This document shows positions 7,394 to 16,952 of a stretch of DNA of 64,000 nucleotides, piece after piece. The translations under genes were made by a program, and so were the position numbers. How positions within the stretch are numbered: the stretch's first letter is position 1; the number at the start of each line of letters is the position of its first letter. The stretch spans positions 220,732 through 284,731 of the forward strand of contig JADFZZ010000003.1 of NCBI GenBank assembly GCA_015232315.1, given 5' to 3'. The notes beneath the pieces are model-generated. The model did no database searches. It was given only the letters and a program-made list of their open reading frames with translations, and was not told where the DNA came from. Source of the stretch: SAR324 cluster bacterium (GTDB taxonomy: Bacteria > SAR324 > NAC60-12).

Positions 7394-10114
7394 TCAGGCA
7401 AAGGCCCGGTCAATCAGTTCTTTTTGCTGGGCATTGTGAATTTTATAAAAACCAGTCGCGGGAGTGGCGTTTTCCTTGCGGGAAATGGTTTCCAGCGGAC
7501 GAAATTTGAAACGGCGCAACATGAAGTTCAGGTATCCCATATTCTCAGGCTCTTCCTGAACCCAGAGCCATTGTTTTGCGGCAGAATAGCGATCAAGAAC
7601 CTGTTGAATCTGCCTGGACGGCAATGGATTCAACTGCTCCAGTCTCACGATCGCGACATCTTTTCGTTCGGTTGATTGCTGGCGTTCGAGAAGTTCATAA
7701 TAAATTTTTCCGGTGCAGAACAACACCCGACCCACCTTGTCCGCATCCACATAAGAATCATCCAGCACCTCATGGAATCGGGTTCCTTCGATAAAATCGT
7801 CAATCGGGCTGACACAGGCCGGATGTCGCAGCAAACTTTTCGGAGTGAAAATCACCAGAGGTTTACGAATCGGCCAGATCATTTGCCGACGCAGAAGATG
7901 AAATAAACTGGCTGGAGTGGTGCAGTTGGCCACAATCATGTTGTTGTCAGCGCACAAGGCGAGAAAGCGTTCAGGGCGAGCTGAAGAATGTTCAGGACCC
8001 TGGCCTTCATAACCATGAGGCAAGAGCATGACCAAACCGTTCATTCGTTGCCATTTGGTTTCAGCGCATGAAATGAACTGATCAATGATGATTTGCGCGC
8101 CATTGGCAAAATCGCCAAACTGCGCTTCCCAGATCGTCAGGACTCGTGGTGAATAAAGGGCGTAGCCAAACTCGAATCCCAGCACACCATACTCAGACAA
8201 CAGTGAATTATAAATTTCAAATCTTGCCTGATGTTCACTGACATTTCTCAACGGGACATATTTCTCTTCAGAATCTTCCACCAGCAATACCGCATGACGA
8301 TGAGAAAAGGTTCCCCGTTCAACATCTTCGCCGCTGAGTCGAATAGGATTTCCCTGATGCAGCAATGTGGCATAGGCCATGGTTTCTCCCATCCCCCAAT
8401 CCAGTTTTCCGGCATCGCCAATCATCTTTTTGCGGTCCTGATACAATTTCCGTGTCTTGTCAAAAAACTTTTTATCTTCAGGAATGTTCGTGATTCGATC
8501 CCCCAATTCATGGAATAATTCACGAGGAACTCCTGTTTCAGGCGACAATTCAAAATCTTCTGGGGTTGCCAGACGAAGTCCAGACCAGTTGCCTTGCAGA
8601 AATGATGTCACCTGAGATGTTTCTCGCTGGCGTGCTTCCTCCAGTCGCTCCTGAAGCATGCTTTTGAATTCCTGTTCCATTTCAAGAGCAAGACTTGCTT
8701 CCACACTCCCTTTGGAAATCAATTTCTGATTATAAACTTCCCTGGGGTTGGGATGGTTGGCAATCAATTTATAAAGCAGGGGTTGCGTGAATCGCGGCTC
8801 ATCGCCTTCGTTATGACCATGTTTACGGTAAGACAAAATATCAACAAACACATCCCGATGAAATGTCTGCCGGAAGGATAGTGCCAGTTGAATGACATAC
8901 ACGACAGCTTCCACATCATCGCCATTGACATGAAACACCGGCGACAGGGTCGTTTTGGCAACATCAGTACAATAGGTACTGGATCGTGCGTCATGATAGT
9001 TGGTGGTGAAGCCGATCTGATTGTTGAGCACCACATGCACGGTGCCTCCAGTCCGATAGCCATCCAGTAGCGACATTTGCAGGACTTCATACACAATGCC
9101 CTGTCCTGCGACAGAAGCATCGCCATGAATCAGAATCGGGCAGATCTTGTTTTCATCATTTTTGTAGCGCAAATCCAGTTTGCTACGCACCAAACCCTCG
9201 ACCACCGGATTGACAGCTTCCAGATGTGAAGGATTGGGGAGCAGGTTCAGTTTGACGCTTTTTCCTGTAGACGTGGATTGGGTGCTGGAATAGCCCATAT
9301 GGTATTTGACATCGCCTTCAAACAAGGAGTTAGCAAAGGCTTTCCCTTCAAACTCGGTAAAAATGCTGTCGTAGGTTTTTCCCAAAATGTTGGCCAGCAC
9401 ATTCAAACGTCCACGGTGTGCCATACCAAACACAAATTCGCTGATACCAAGTTCCGCTCCAAATTCCAGAATGGCATCCAATGCGGGAATGATGGTTTCA
9501 GAGCCTTCCAGTGAAAAGCGTTTTTGTCCCACATATTTCGTATGCAGAAAATTTTCAAAGACGGTGGCCTGATTCAGTTTCTGGAAAATACGTTTTTTTT
9601 GACTGATGGTCAACTCAGGCGTGTTCTTGCAACGTTCCATCTTTTCTTCGAGCCATTCAATCATGTTCGGAACACGCACAAATTTGTATTCAACCCCAAT
9701 AGAGCCGCAATAAGTCTGATCCAGCCAATCAATGATTTTTCGCAGTGTGCCTGGTCCACATCCTGGAATTCTGTTACCCGCCTGAAACACAGTGTCCAGA
9801 TCTGAGGCACTCAAGCCATAAGTTTCCAGCGCAAGAGATCCGGGATGCACACGTCTGGGGCGTATCGGATTGGTTTTGGACCACAAATGTCCTCGCTGGC
9901 GGTATCCATTGATCAGGTTGATCACACAAAATTCCTTATCCAGTTTTTCTGGATCCACATTACTGCTGTCACCATAAGTTTCTCGGGCAAAATCAAATCC
10001 CTTGAAAAACTGGGCCCAGTCAGCACTGACCGAGGTCGGGTTTTTCAGATATTGCTGATAAAGTTCATCAATTGCGGAAACATCGGCATTTCCAAGATAC
10101 GAATATTGGTCCAT
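7394..10114 (-). CDS. odhA: 2-oxoglutarate dehydrogenase E1
   Basis: Thiamine-diphosphate-dependent E1 (sucA) that decarboxylates 2-oxoglutarate and reductively succinylates the lipoyl group of OdhB in the TCA cycle. The 906-residue length is normal. The N-terminal segment MDQYSYLGNADVSAIDELY with the YQQYLKNP stretch is the E2-docking type region. Further on are ERFLHTKY-like and AHRGRLNVLAN motifs and the ThDP/Mg site GDASVAGQGIVYE with LNNQIGFTTN (about 330-365). The C-terminal half carries GFEYGYAL-like and PHGYEGQGPEHSSARPERFL (about 700). It heads the odhA-odhB operon on the minus strand. Confidence 0.97.
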   Translation of the reverse strand: MDQYSYLGNADVSAIDELYQQYLKNPTSVSADWAQFFKGFDFARETYGDSSNVDPEKLDKEFCVINLINGYRQRGHLWSKTNPIRPRRVHPGSLALETYGLSASDLDTVFQAGNRIPGCGPGTLRKIIDWLDQTYCGSIGVEYKFVRVPNMIEWLEEKMERCKNTPELTISQKKRIFQKLNQATVFENFLHTKYVGQKRFSLEGSETIIPALDAILEFGAELGISEFVFGMAHRGRLNVLANILGKTYDSIFTEFEGKAFANSLFEGDVKYHMGYSSTQSTSTGKSVKLNLLPNPSHLEAVNPVVEGLVRSKLDLRYKNDENKICPILIHGDASVAGQGIVYEVLQMSLLDGYRTGGTVHVVLNNQIGFTTNYHDARSSTYCTDVAKTTLSPVFHVNGDDVEAVVYVIQLALSFRQTFHRDVFVDILSYRKHGHNEGDEPRFTQPLLYKLIANHPNPREVYNQKLISKGSVEASLALEMEQEFKSMLQERLEEARQRETSQVTSFLQGNWSGLRLATPEDFELSPETGVPRELFHELGDRITNIPEDKKFFDKTRKLYQDRKKMIGDAGKLDWGMGETMAYATLLHQGNPIRLSGEDVERGTFSHRHAVLLVEDSEEKYVPLRNVSEHQARFEIYNSLLSEYGVLGFEFGYALYSPRVLTIWEAQFGDFANGAQIIIDQFISCAETKWQRMNGLVMLLPHGYEGQGPEHSSARPERFLALCADNNMIVANCTTPASLFHLLRRQMIWPIRKPLVIFTPKSLLRHPACVSPIDDFIEGTRFHEVLDDSYVDADKVGRVLFCTGKIYYELLERQQSTERKDVAIVRLEQLNPLPSRQIQQVLDRYSAAKQWLWVQEEPENMGYLNFMLRRFKFRPLETISRKENATPATGFYKIHNAQQKELIDRAFA

Positions 10115-10485
10115 AATTCAAAAATCGTGAAAGGTTGTCAGGGGTGGACAAGAGGTTTTCCACAGATGGATGCAGGGTAAACGCATGGTTTCGGTTATGG
10201 TTATTCCGTAACCACAGTTTGAGGTCTGAGTACAAAACCGGCGGTCATCCTGCATGAAGATTTACTAGTTATGTCAAATGCTTTCAAGGTGTTTTCAATG
10301 ATGCGGAAATAATTATTTGACAGCGTTGTGGTGAAACTGTGTGGCTTTTTATTGACGGGATTTTCCATAACCTGTTCCATGTTACACTGCGAATAACCTT
10401 AAAGATTGAAATTATGGTGTAAACTGTTTATAAATCAAAAAAACAGCAGGAATTATTTTTAAAATATTCTCAATGAAGGAACCTT
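10115..10485. other. Divergent intergenic region between odhA and the coiled-coil gene
   Basis: The 371 bp separate two divergently transcribed genes and should hold both promoters. TTGACA-like hexamers occur on the plus strand at about 10317 and 10353, but neither has a convincing -10 at 16-18 bp. The last 100 bases are AT-rich and end in a GAAGGAA ribosome site for the gene at 10486. No reading frame or repeat of note was seen. Confidence 0.4.
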
Positions 10486-11064
10486 ATGTCACGGGTATTG
10501 ATTCTCACGCTGGTATGCATGCTGTCCAGTGCTTTACCACTACAGGCCCTGGAAACCGCACCCCGGATAACCGACCGGGAACTCATAGAGATTCTGACTG
10601 AATTGAAGGAAGGGCAAAAACGACTGGAGCTTCAGATCACGAATCTTCAACGTGAAATGGATAAACGGTTTGAGGCGGTGGACAAGCGATTTGACGCTGT
10701 TGATAAACGGTTTGAGGCTGTTGATAAGCGGTTTGAGGCTGTTGATAAGCGGTTTGAGGCTGTTGATAAGCGGTTTGAGGAAGTGAACCAACGGTTTGAG
10801 ATGATGAACAATCTGATCATCGGCATTCTCACTGCGTTTGCCGGAATCGTGGCCGCTACCATCAGCTTTGCGCTTTGGGACAGAAGAACCATGATTCGTC
10901 CCTTTGAAACCAAAGTGAAGCACATTGAGGACAGGCAGGACGCCCTCGAAACGGAAATGTTGTCAGACCGCAAAAAATTCCATCAGTTTGTGGAAGCTTT
11001 TCGGACTTTGGCTCAAACAGACACCAATGTCGCCAAAGTCCTCAAATCATTTTCCTTGATGTAA
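10486..11064 (+). CDS. Coiled-coil membrane-anchored protein with DKRFEAV repeats
   Basis: A 192-residue protein of unknown function. Residues 1-22 form a signal-like hydrophobic start (LILTLVCMLSSALPLQA). Residues 25-105 are predicted coiled coil containing seven near-identical heptads of DKRFEAV type. One transmembrane helix follows (about 107-128, LIIGILTAFAGIVAATISFAL), then a basic segment and a second helical region. The repeated heptads come from a 21-nt DNA repeat, so length may vary between strains. ATG 10486 has the ribosome site AAGGAA. Similar repeat-heptad proteins are usually annotated only as hypothetical, and no partner is evident nearby. Confidence 0.75.
   Translation: MSRVLILTLVCMLSSALPLQALETAPRITDRELIEILTELKEGQKRLELQITNLQREMDKRFEAVDKRFDAVDKRFEAVDKRFEAVDKRFEAVDKRFEEVNQRFEMMNNLIIGILTAFAGIVAATISFALWDRRTMIRPFETKVKHIEDRQDALETEMLSDRKKFHQFVEAFRTLAQTDTNVAKVLKSFSLM
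10660..10806 (+). repeat. 21-nt tandem repeat inside the coiled-coil gene
   Basis: Seven consecutive 21-nt units (starting 10660, 10681, 10702, 10723, 10744, 10765 and 10786) each encode one heptad. The units at 10702, 10723 and 10744 are almost identical, differing at one or two bases, while the outer ones have drifted. This points to recent expansion by slippage or unequal exchange. Confidence 0.85.
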
Positions 11065-11070
11065 CTCATT

Positions 11071-11290
11071 TTAGATTTTCACATGATCAGGAAAGCAGGG
11101 AAGCCGAACGGAATGGCTTAAATTTCCCTGAGAATTATAAAAAGTCATTTTTCCGGATTCGTCACAAAGCTTCACTTCTTCTGTACCCTGTTCAAAATAG
11201 AGTTCCCGTGAAGGCATCATAGCATTTCGTTTGGAATGAACAAAATGTTCCCTGATCTGGCTGAAATGAGGTTGTTTCAGCCAGAATGTG
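11071..11290 (-). other. Possible frameshifted C-terminal extension of the giant pseudopilin
   Basis: Immediately after the stop of the 991-residue gene the minus strand continues open for about 73 codons in the next phase (+1), ending at TAA 11071-11073. The encoded text (with FSQIREHFVHSKR, SRELYFEQGTEEVKLCDESG and FYNSQGN) has normal residue composition and Cys content like the upstream gene, and does not look like an antisense shadow. It may be the true C terminus separated by a frameshift or assembly error, or a small gene starting at an internal ATG. It has no recognisable ribosome site. Confidence 0.4.
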
Positions 11291-14266
11291 TTATTGCAGG
11301 TATTCACAGTTAGAAACACATTCAAACCGGATCGTAGTTTCACTGTTACAACCAACATCCGGGATTGGCCAAGGCATATTGATTCCCTGAAAATCATTGA
11401 TGGTTTTTGTGACTATTTTAGTGTTTGGAATACCACCGCCAAGCGCAACCGATTTATCAGCAAGATTCCACCATGCGACCAAGAACCGACCTTCCAGTTT
11501 AACCCTAATCTGGGTGTCAGACCTTAAATTCAGGCTTTGAGGATTGCTGGGAGCTGTTGTGTAATTTTTTGTTTTTCCACTTTGAGGAATGCCTGCAATC
11601 TGCTGACTCTGATCGTCAATGTGTCCGCGGATGTTATTATCCACGCAAATAGCACCGCTCAATTTCACATTGATACTGGTAATGCGATATTGGGCGACCC
11701 CGATCTCAAATCGCATGTCAGGATCGGCATAAGCTTTACAGTCAGGATCATTGACACAGTGCTCCAGACAATACGTTTCATTAGCCGCGGAACATGTGTA
11801 GATGATCTGATCAATTTCGAAGCCTCGATACAAGGCAGTGGCCTTGTTGATCAAATCGCCATATTTCCAGCCAAACAGAGACCACAGGCTTCGGGCCGCA
11901 CATCCCACACAGTCAATTTCCACATTGATGTTATTGGGTGGAGAAAGAATGGGTGGTGACGAATTAAACTGCAATTTTTGACCTGTGATCAGATCCAGTG
12001 TTTGTCCCGCAATCGAAACAGTATTGCTTCCTGTATGAATTTCCGGTTTCCACAATACGGTTTGGTTGCCTGTAACCTTGATGCTATCTTTTAGAAAGAT
12101 TCCCATCCAGTCCAGATGAAGATCTGAAAAATGAAATCGTGTGGTGGCAATCTTGCTGCCGTCAAATACAACGCTTCCATAAGATAAGCGGTTGCTCAAA
12201 TTGACAGGAATGCTGACATCACTGACATAATTGTCCTGCTGTCCCGGATTGGCAGGATTATCGGTGATTTTGGCTGTCAATGTTTTTTTATAGGTATTTT
12301 GTTTCACATGTCGGGTACAAAGAGAAACCATGTCTGAAAAATCAAAAGACACATTTGAATTATTGGTTTTACACAATGGATTTCGATCGCCCTGACAGCC
12401 AGGGACCCTGAGACCATCATCATGATAATCTTCTGCGGTTGGCAACAAACTCAATACAGAAGACCAGGCACCATGCTGCCAGTTTGCACGGAACTTATAA
12501 AAATAATCACCCTGAACGGTTGGCCATTTGGCAACACCTGTGGTTGGATTGGAAGGATCGACATCAAACCATTGTGGATCCGCACCCGGACAACCGATTG
12601 TTCCTGTTGATGAGTCTGAATGCCAAATCGGAATCAACGGAGGAATATCCAATGTTTCAGGCTGGGCATACAAAAAGGCATCTACCGTTTTTGCCGGATC
12701 GGGGCCTTTTTTCACGCAAAGCGCAAAATAAGAAAACGCGTCACCTTGAAAAAATGACATGTTAAAGGCCGCATTGCCATTCATCCACCACATTGTGGGA
12801 TCAATTCCAAGATGGGCAATGTAGGTTGGTGATATATGTCCCACTGTTTCCAGGGCAAAAGTACCTCTGATTTCTTTAAAACCACCGCCATCATCGCACA
12901 GATATGCCGCCCGTTCCTGGTTAGGGAATGAACCACCCAACAGCGTATTCAGCATGCCTGATAACTGTACCGTGTAGCCTCTCACATAAACATCTTCTAC
13001 AAATTCAGTTCCAATGCCCTGTTTCACACAAAGACTCAACCAGCCATTACCAATACCTACAGGATTGATGCTGACTTCAGGATTTCCTGGAATATAGATT
13101 CCTCCAGCCGCACTGCTGCGCCAGTTCCCTCGTGACACAAAACCATTTCCGCAGGAATCTCCCGGAGAAACCTTGGCATTGACTAAAATCACATCCAGCA
13201 ATCCCTGTTTTTGTGTTTGACTGGGCCAGTCACTTGGGTTGCCCTCATTCCAGCCTAAAGGAATATCATCGCCTTCACTGTCATTGTCCTGCCTGTTGAA
13301 TCCTTTGCTGTAGGGCCGACCGATAGCCGCGGTAGGAACGGCAAGAGTCCAGTCACCACTTTGTTTATTGGCCCAGAGAAATCGTTCGCCCAGAGGATCT
13401 CTCAGATAGAACTCACTCACTTTCAGACCTTTGTTGGTGAAGGCTGATTTGATGATGTTTGGCCGATTGTTTCTGTTCAAGCCCGCATCACGGTAATCAA
13501 TATAGTTGCCGCCATTGTATTCCGGACTTAGATGATTGACATCGAGCAAAGTGATTCCAGCATTTTTCTGGGTTTTATCCAGTTTTTCCAGCCTGTCTGT
13601 GGTTTCCTTGCCAAACGCCAGAATAAAATGATGGACGTTTTTCCAGACACCCCGATCGTCGCCTTTGAACATTACATCGACAATTCCATCCAGACCGGAA
13701 TTATTGAGAATACGGGCATTCCATTGTTTTATTGTGGTATATTGGTCACAAATGGACACTTTTTTGGGAACCGGGGTGGTTCCATCCTTGTTATCCGTAT
13801 CAATGTCGCCATTGGCGCCACAAGTCATCAACATGAAAGAATGGGTCTGGCCTGTTGGTGGTGTGAATACCTGTGCGTTTTCATAAAATGCAGGATTAAC
13901 AACATAAATATACGGCCGTCCCCAGTAATCTTTCTGGATTTGATTAGGCGATCCTGACAGGTATGGTCCTTTCCACTGAGTGAGAGACCCCGGTTTGATG
14001 ATCAAATCTTCCAACAACGTCGGAAGTGCCCCGGTATCCTGATAATAGGTCGTGATCGCCTCTGCGGTTAGTTTCAGTTTATCCTGTGACCAGTCCTGCT
14101 TTTGCTGTGACCGAATTTTATAATACAAGGGAGTTGCGACGACCAGCGTCATGGCAATTCCCATCAATGCGGTAAAAACCATGGCCGCTGAAAAACCAGA
14201 CCGTTTACGTTGTCTGTCCCCATGATCCAGAATTTGATGCTGCTGGACACAATGTTGAAGTTTCAT
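11291..14266 (-). CDS. Giant GspG-like pseudopilin (991 aa)
   Basis: The N terminus is pseudopilin-like: a basic leader (DRQRKRSGF), a hydrophobic helix (about 25-48) and a polar helix with DKLKLTAEAITTYYQDTGALP, then the GspG-type sequence WKGPYLSGS and DYWGRPYIYV (about 95-118). The residue five after the predicted cleavage glycine is Met, not the usual Glu. Only the capping minor pseudopilins of the GspK type normally lack that Glu. Unlike any GspG (about 140 aa), roughly 800 further residues follow, rich in Gly, Asn, Trp and paired Cys (GCPGADP, CVGCAARS, CSAANETYCLEHCVNDPDC), suggesting a large disulfide-bonded extracytoplasmic head. ATG 14266 follows AAAGGGG. It is third in a three-gene pseudopilin run. 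Function unknown. Confidence 0.75.
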   Translation of the reverse strand: MKLQHCVQQHQILDHGDRQRKRSGFSAAMVFTALMGIAMTLVVATPLYYKIRSQQKQDWSQDKLKLTAEAITTYYQDTGALPTLLEDLIIKPGSLTQWKGPYLSGSPNQIQKDYWGRPYIYVVNPAFYENAQVFTPPTGQTHSFMLMTCGANGDIDTDNKDGTTPVPKKVSICDQYTTIKQWNARILNNSGLDGIVDVMFKGDDRGVWKNVHHFILAFGKETTDRLEKLDKTQKNAGITLLDVNHLSPEYNGGNYIDYRDAGLNRNNRPNIIKSAFTNKGLKVSEFYLRDPLGERFLWANKQSGDWTLAVPTAAIGRPYSKGFNRQDNDSEGDDIPLGWNEGNPSDWPSQTQKQGLLDVILVNAKVSPGDSCGNGFVSRGNWRSSAAGGIYIPGNPEVSINPVGIGNGWLSLCVKQGIGTEFVEDVYVRGYTVQLSGMLNTLLGGSFPNQERAAYLCDDGGGFKEIRGTFALETVGHISPTYIAHLGIDPTMWWMNGNAAFNMSFFQGDAFSYFALCVKKGPDPAKTVDAFLYAQPETLDIPPLIPIWHSDSSTGTIGCPGADPQWFDVDPSNPTTGVAKWPTVQGDYFYKFRANWQHGAWSSVLSLLPTAEDYHDDGLRVPGCQGDRNPLCKTNNSNVSFDFSDMVSLCTRHVKQNTYKKTLTAKITDNPANPGQQDNYVSDVSIPVNLSNRLSYGSVVFDGSKIATTRFHFSDLHLDWMGIFLKDSIKVTGNQTVLWKPEIHTGSNTVSIAGQTLDLITGQKLQFNSSPPILSPPNNINVEIDCVGCAARSLWSLFGWKYGDLINKATALYRGFEIDQIIYTCSAANETYCLEHCVNDPDCKAYADPDMRFEIGVAQYRITSINVKLSGAICVDNNIRGHIDDQSQQIAGIPQSGKTKNYTTAPSNPQSLNLRSDTQIRVKLEGRFLVAWWNLADKSVALGGGIPNTKIVTKTINDFQGINMPWPIPDVGCNSETTIRFECVSNCEYLQ

Positions 14267-14327
14267 AATTCCCCTTTAATCTGACGGATTATAAACAAAT
14301 CTGTGTTGGTATTCACAAGGGTCTGAA

Positions 14328-15167
14328 TCAGTATGCCGGATGAATGTCATCCAGTTTTTCTGCCGCGGTGGATGTTTTACCATCGGGTCCCCGACTATAA
14401 AAATGACGTTCATTCACATCCCAGCTCATGAAATTCCCCCAGGCGTCTCTGGCCGGGATAGACTGAAACATTTCCATGAATGCGGAAGGACAATGTTTAT
14501 CAGCGGCACAGTTTGTTCCGCATTTTGCTCTTAAATTGATCCATTCCGTTGCATTGGCAATGCTTGCTTTAATTTTAATAGCAGTTGTCGGAATGCTTAG
14601 GAAATTGGAAACAGAACAGTTATTGTTATCCACCAGTTCGTCAAACAGAGGAATCTGGCCTAAACCAGCGTTCATCAGTGTTGTATTGTCATCAATCACT
14701 TTATCCTTGGCCTTGTCATAAACAGTTTTGGCTGAAATCATATAAGTCAGGTCATCGGAAGTGCTGGGCTTTCCATCGGGGCCGTTCGATTTGAGTGTTG
14801 CCTTGTACATCACTGCAGGATCAGGAGTGTAGATATAGTCATTTCCCCAGGCATCCCTCTTAATACTGGTGGTGGAACCTGACGCATAGGGACCTTTCCA
14901 TGTACTGACAGCAGGTGGAACGGTGGGATCAATCACCAGATCTATCAGATTGGCGGGAAACCGGCCTTCGTCCTTGTAATAACTTTGCAACGAGGCTTCG
15001 AGGTTGAACACTTCTTTCTTGGTGTTGGAACTTTTAACGGTGTCATTCACCATGGAAGTGATCGGTGCCATGGTTCCAGCCAGAATAGAAATGACGCCAA
15101 GTGAAACCATGACTTCCATTAAGGAAAAACCCCATCGTCGTTGTTGTGTCTTCGTTGTTTTTTTCAT
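14328..15167 (-). CDS. GspG-like type II pseudopilin
   Basis: A 279-residue prepilin-like protein. Near residue 13 is a canonical type III signal, GFSLMEVMVSLGVISILAG, with the conserved Glu at +5 and an N-terminal helix that would anchor in the inner membrane until assembly. The next part matches the GspG body (ASLQSYYKDEGRFP, STWKGPYASGS, RDAWGNDYIYT). A second DAWGNFMSWD and YSRGPDGK with DDI sits at the C terminus, as if the distal GspG body had been duplicated around an inserted, Cys-containing segment. It is twice the usual GspG length. The gap to the next gene is 61 nt, and a GGGG ribosome site precedes ATG. Confidence 0.85.
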   Translation of the reverse strand: MKKTTKTQQRRWGFSLMEVMVSLGVISILAGTMAPITSMVNDTVKSSNTKKEVFNLEASLQSYYKDEGRFPANLIDLVIDPTVPPAVSTWKGPYASGSTTSIKRDAWGNDYIYTPDPAVMYKATLKSNGPDGKPSTSDDLTYMISAKTVYDKAKDKVIDDNTTLMNAGLGQIPLFDELVDNNNCSVSNFLSIPTTAIKIKASIANATEWINLRAKCGTNCAADKHCPSAFMEMFQSIPARDAWGNFMSWDVNERHFYSRGPDGKTSTAAEKLDDIHPAY

Positions 15168-15190
15168 ATGTCCCCTTGTTCAATTATTTG

Positions 15191-16237
15191 TTAATACCAA
15201 CCTGGGATGTCATCCGTGTTTGCCGCTAAACTGTCATTGGTCCTGTTTGGACCCGAACTATAAAATTGATAATTGGTACGATCCCACAGCAACGGTTTTC
15301 CCCAAAGATCTTTTGAGGTGTGGAGATCAAAAAAGATTTGAAGGAAAATAGCGGGACATTCCAACGATGTTACGGCGTTGCACTGTACTTTAAATTTACT
15401 GATCTTGCTGCCGCTCACTCCGGCTTCTGCCAAAATTACCGCAATCTCAGGATCCGTATATTTGGGATCTCCGTTCTCTTTTTTCTCGAGTTTGAGAAAC
15501 GCATTGGTGGGATACATGAATTTGGTATAGCGATCTGCAATTGAAGTGCTGGAAAGTTGATTGAACAGCTCAATCATGGCATCGGGGGCTTCATTGGGAT
15601 TTTTAGGATTTGAAGACGCAACTCTTAAACCATAGCGGTCTTTCATTTTCTGAACTGTTTCCAGTCCTGAATATTCCATGGCGGCACTGATTTGACTAAT
15701 GGTATGCTTCAGATAACGATGCTGGATAATCCGTGTTGAAACAGGGTAGACCATATCATCACTGTTTTCTTTTTGCAGAATCCAATGCGTGCCGACCTGA
15801 TTATCCAAAGCATGATTTGCTCCATTGGACGCAAGCACTGCCACACTGGCCTCGATTGCCCAATAGGGTGTCACAGACGTTGTCTGGACAGTATCACCAC
15901 CATCAATCCGGTCATAAACATACCGTTGGTTCCAACTGTCTTTCAGCGTACTGCTGGTCACATATGGACCATAATAGGGCGTCACATTGCCGACATTGGT
16001 GATGAGTTGATCCAACCCTGTGTTGGACGTTCCGTAAGTATCATTTGGTAATTTCCCCATATCTCTGAAATAACTCAGCAATCCTTGTTCCAAAAGTAGG
16101 ATTCTGTCTTGTGTTCCCGTCACATTAGTCTGATTCAATACTTTTGTACCCATGGGCATAATCACTGCTGTCAGGACGGACAAGACCCCCAGACTCAGCA
16201 ATATTTCCATCAATGTAAACCCTTTTTTCAAACGCAT
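15191..16237 (-). CDS. GspG-like type II pseudopilin
   Basis: First gene of the pseudopilin run, 348 residues. MRLKKGFTLMEILLSLGVL is a textbook prepilin peptidase site (cleavage after Gly6, Glu at +5) and hydrophobic helix. The body repeats GspG elements: LEQGLLSYFRDMGKLP, YYGPYVTSS, KDSWNQRYVY, and at the C terminus KDLWGKPLLWD and YSSGPN with DDIPGWY. As in its neighbour, these two GspG-like segments bracket an insert of about 180 residues. The leader before the ATG (AAGGGGAATTATG) is the same as that of the giant third gene, supporting origin by duplication. No other secretion-system gene (GspD, E or F) is in the window. Confidence 0.85.
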   Translation of the reverse strand: MRLKKGFTLMEILLSLGVLSVLTAVIMPMGTKVLNQTNVTGTQDRILLLEQGLLSYFRDMGKLPNDTYGTSNTGLDQLITNVGNVTPYYGPYVTSSTLKDSWNQRYVYDRIDGGDTVQTTSVTPYWAIEASVAVLASNGANHALDNQVGTHWILQKENSDDMVYPVSTRIIQHRYLKHTISQISAAMEYSGLETVQKMKDRYGLRVASSNPKNPNEAPDAMIELFNQLSSTSIADRYTKFMYPTNAFLKLEKKENGDPKYTDPEIAVILAEAGVSGSKISKFKVQCNAVTSLECPAIFLQIFFDLHTSKDLWGKPLLWDRTNYQFYSSGPNRTNDSLAANTDDIPGWY

Positions 16238-16289
16238 AATTCCCCTTCAATCAAATAAAACAGGTGATCAATTTGAGCGGATGAGTGAA

Positions 16290-16319
16290 TCTGTAGCAAA
16301 TTAAACAAGTTAACGTCAA
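16290..16319 (-). promoter_or_regulatory. Candidate sigma-70 promoter of the pseudopilin run
   Basis: On the minus strand TTGACG (16319-16314) is followed after 18 bp by TACAGA (16295-16290), about 50 nt before the first pseudopilin ATG. The -35 matches consensus at five positions, the -10 at only three. Confidence 0.3.
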
Positions 16320-16952
16320 CTTTTACCTGAGATAAATCTGCGAGTTGTCAAATATTATAATTCTGCCATGTGGATTAATTGAATGATAGAGCCAGAGAAC
16401 AGGTCCGCCAAAATATAGAAAGGAACTGAAAAATAAGAGAGATTCTTGTTGTGGAAAGAGGTGGGTTGTCACCAAATGTCCGTTAAACAGAGGATCCTGC
16501 TGCTTTTAATCTTGAGGGGGTTTGACGTCAACAGGCATTTACAAAACTGGAAAGGCTATGAATTTTTGTGTTCTCTTCACCTTGCTCTGATCGTTGTTAA
16601 TCAAACGGTCGAGTCTGCGAGCGATTTGTGTCTTCCCGTGTCTGGCTTGTGGAGAAGTACTCTATCAAAAAACTATTTCTGAATCACTGACTGAGGGAAA
16701 TTAGTTTGACTTTTCAGGACAAGTCGACAAAAAACCTCCTGTCTTTTTTAGTTGCAAAGCAATTGAAAATTCCCGGGTTGACAAGCAATCCAGAACAAAC
16801 AGAAATGTATATTTCAGATCTGGAATTTTTAACGTTTTTGCAAAAATCCATGTGACATTTTTTCATGGATTTCTAATTCAATTCTCACATTTTGATCATA
16901 CGCTTCAGTACGTTGGTCAGTAATTTTATAATTATTATCATGAGGGTATTAT
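16320..16952. other. AT-rich divergent intergenic region upstream of acpP
   Basis: More than 600 bp without a credible gene. A perfect TATAAT is present at 16927-16932, but it lacks a good -35 and would leave a very short leader before acpP. TTGACA at 16778-16783 has no -10 at the right distance. A 78-codon frame at 16446-16682 has no ribosome site and was rejected. The length and AT content suggest a promoter-rich region or a lost gene. Confidence 0.4.

Noticed and set aside
16446-16682. 78-codon frame in the pseudopilin/acpP gap
   Set aside because: No ribosome site and no family likeness.
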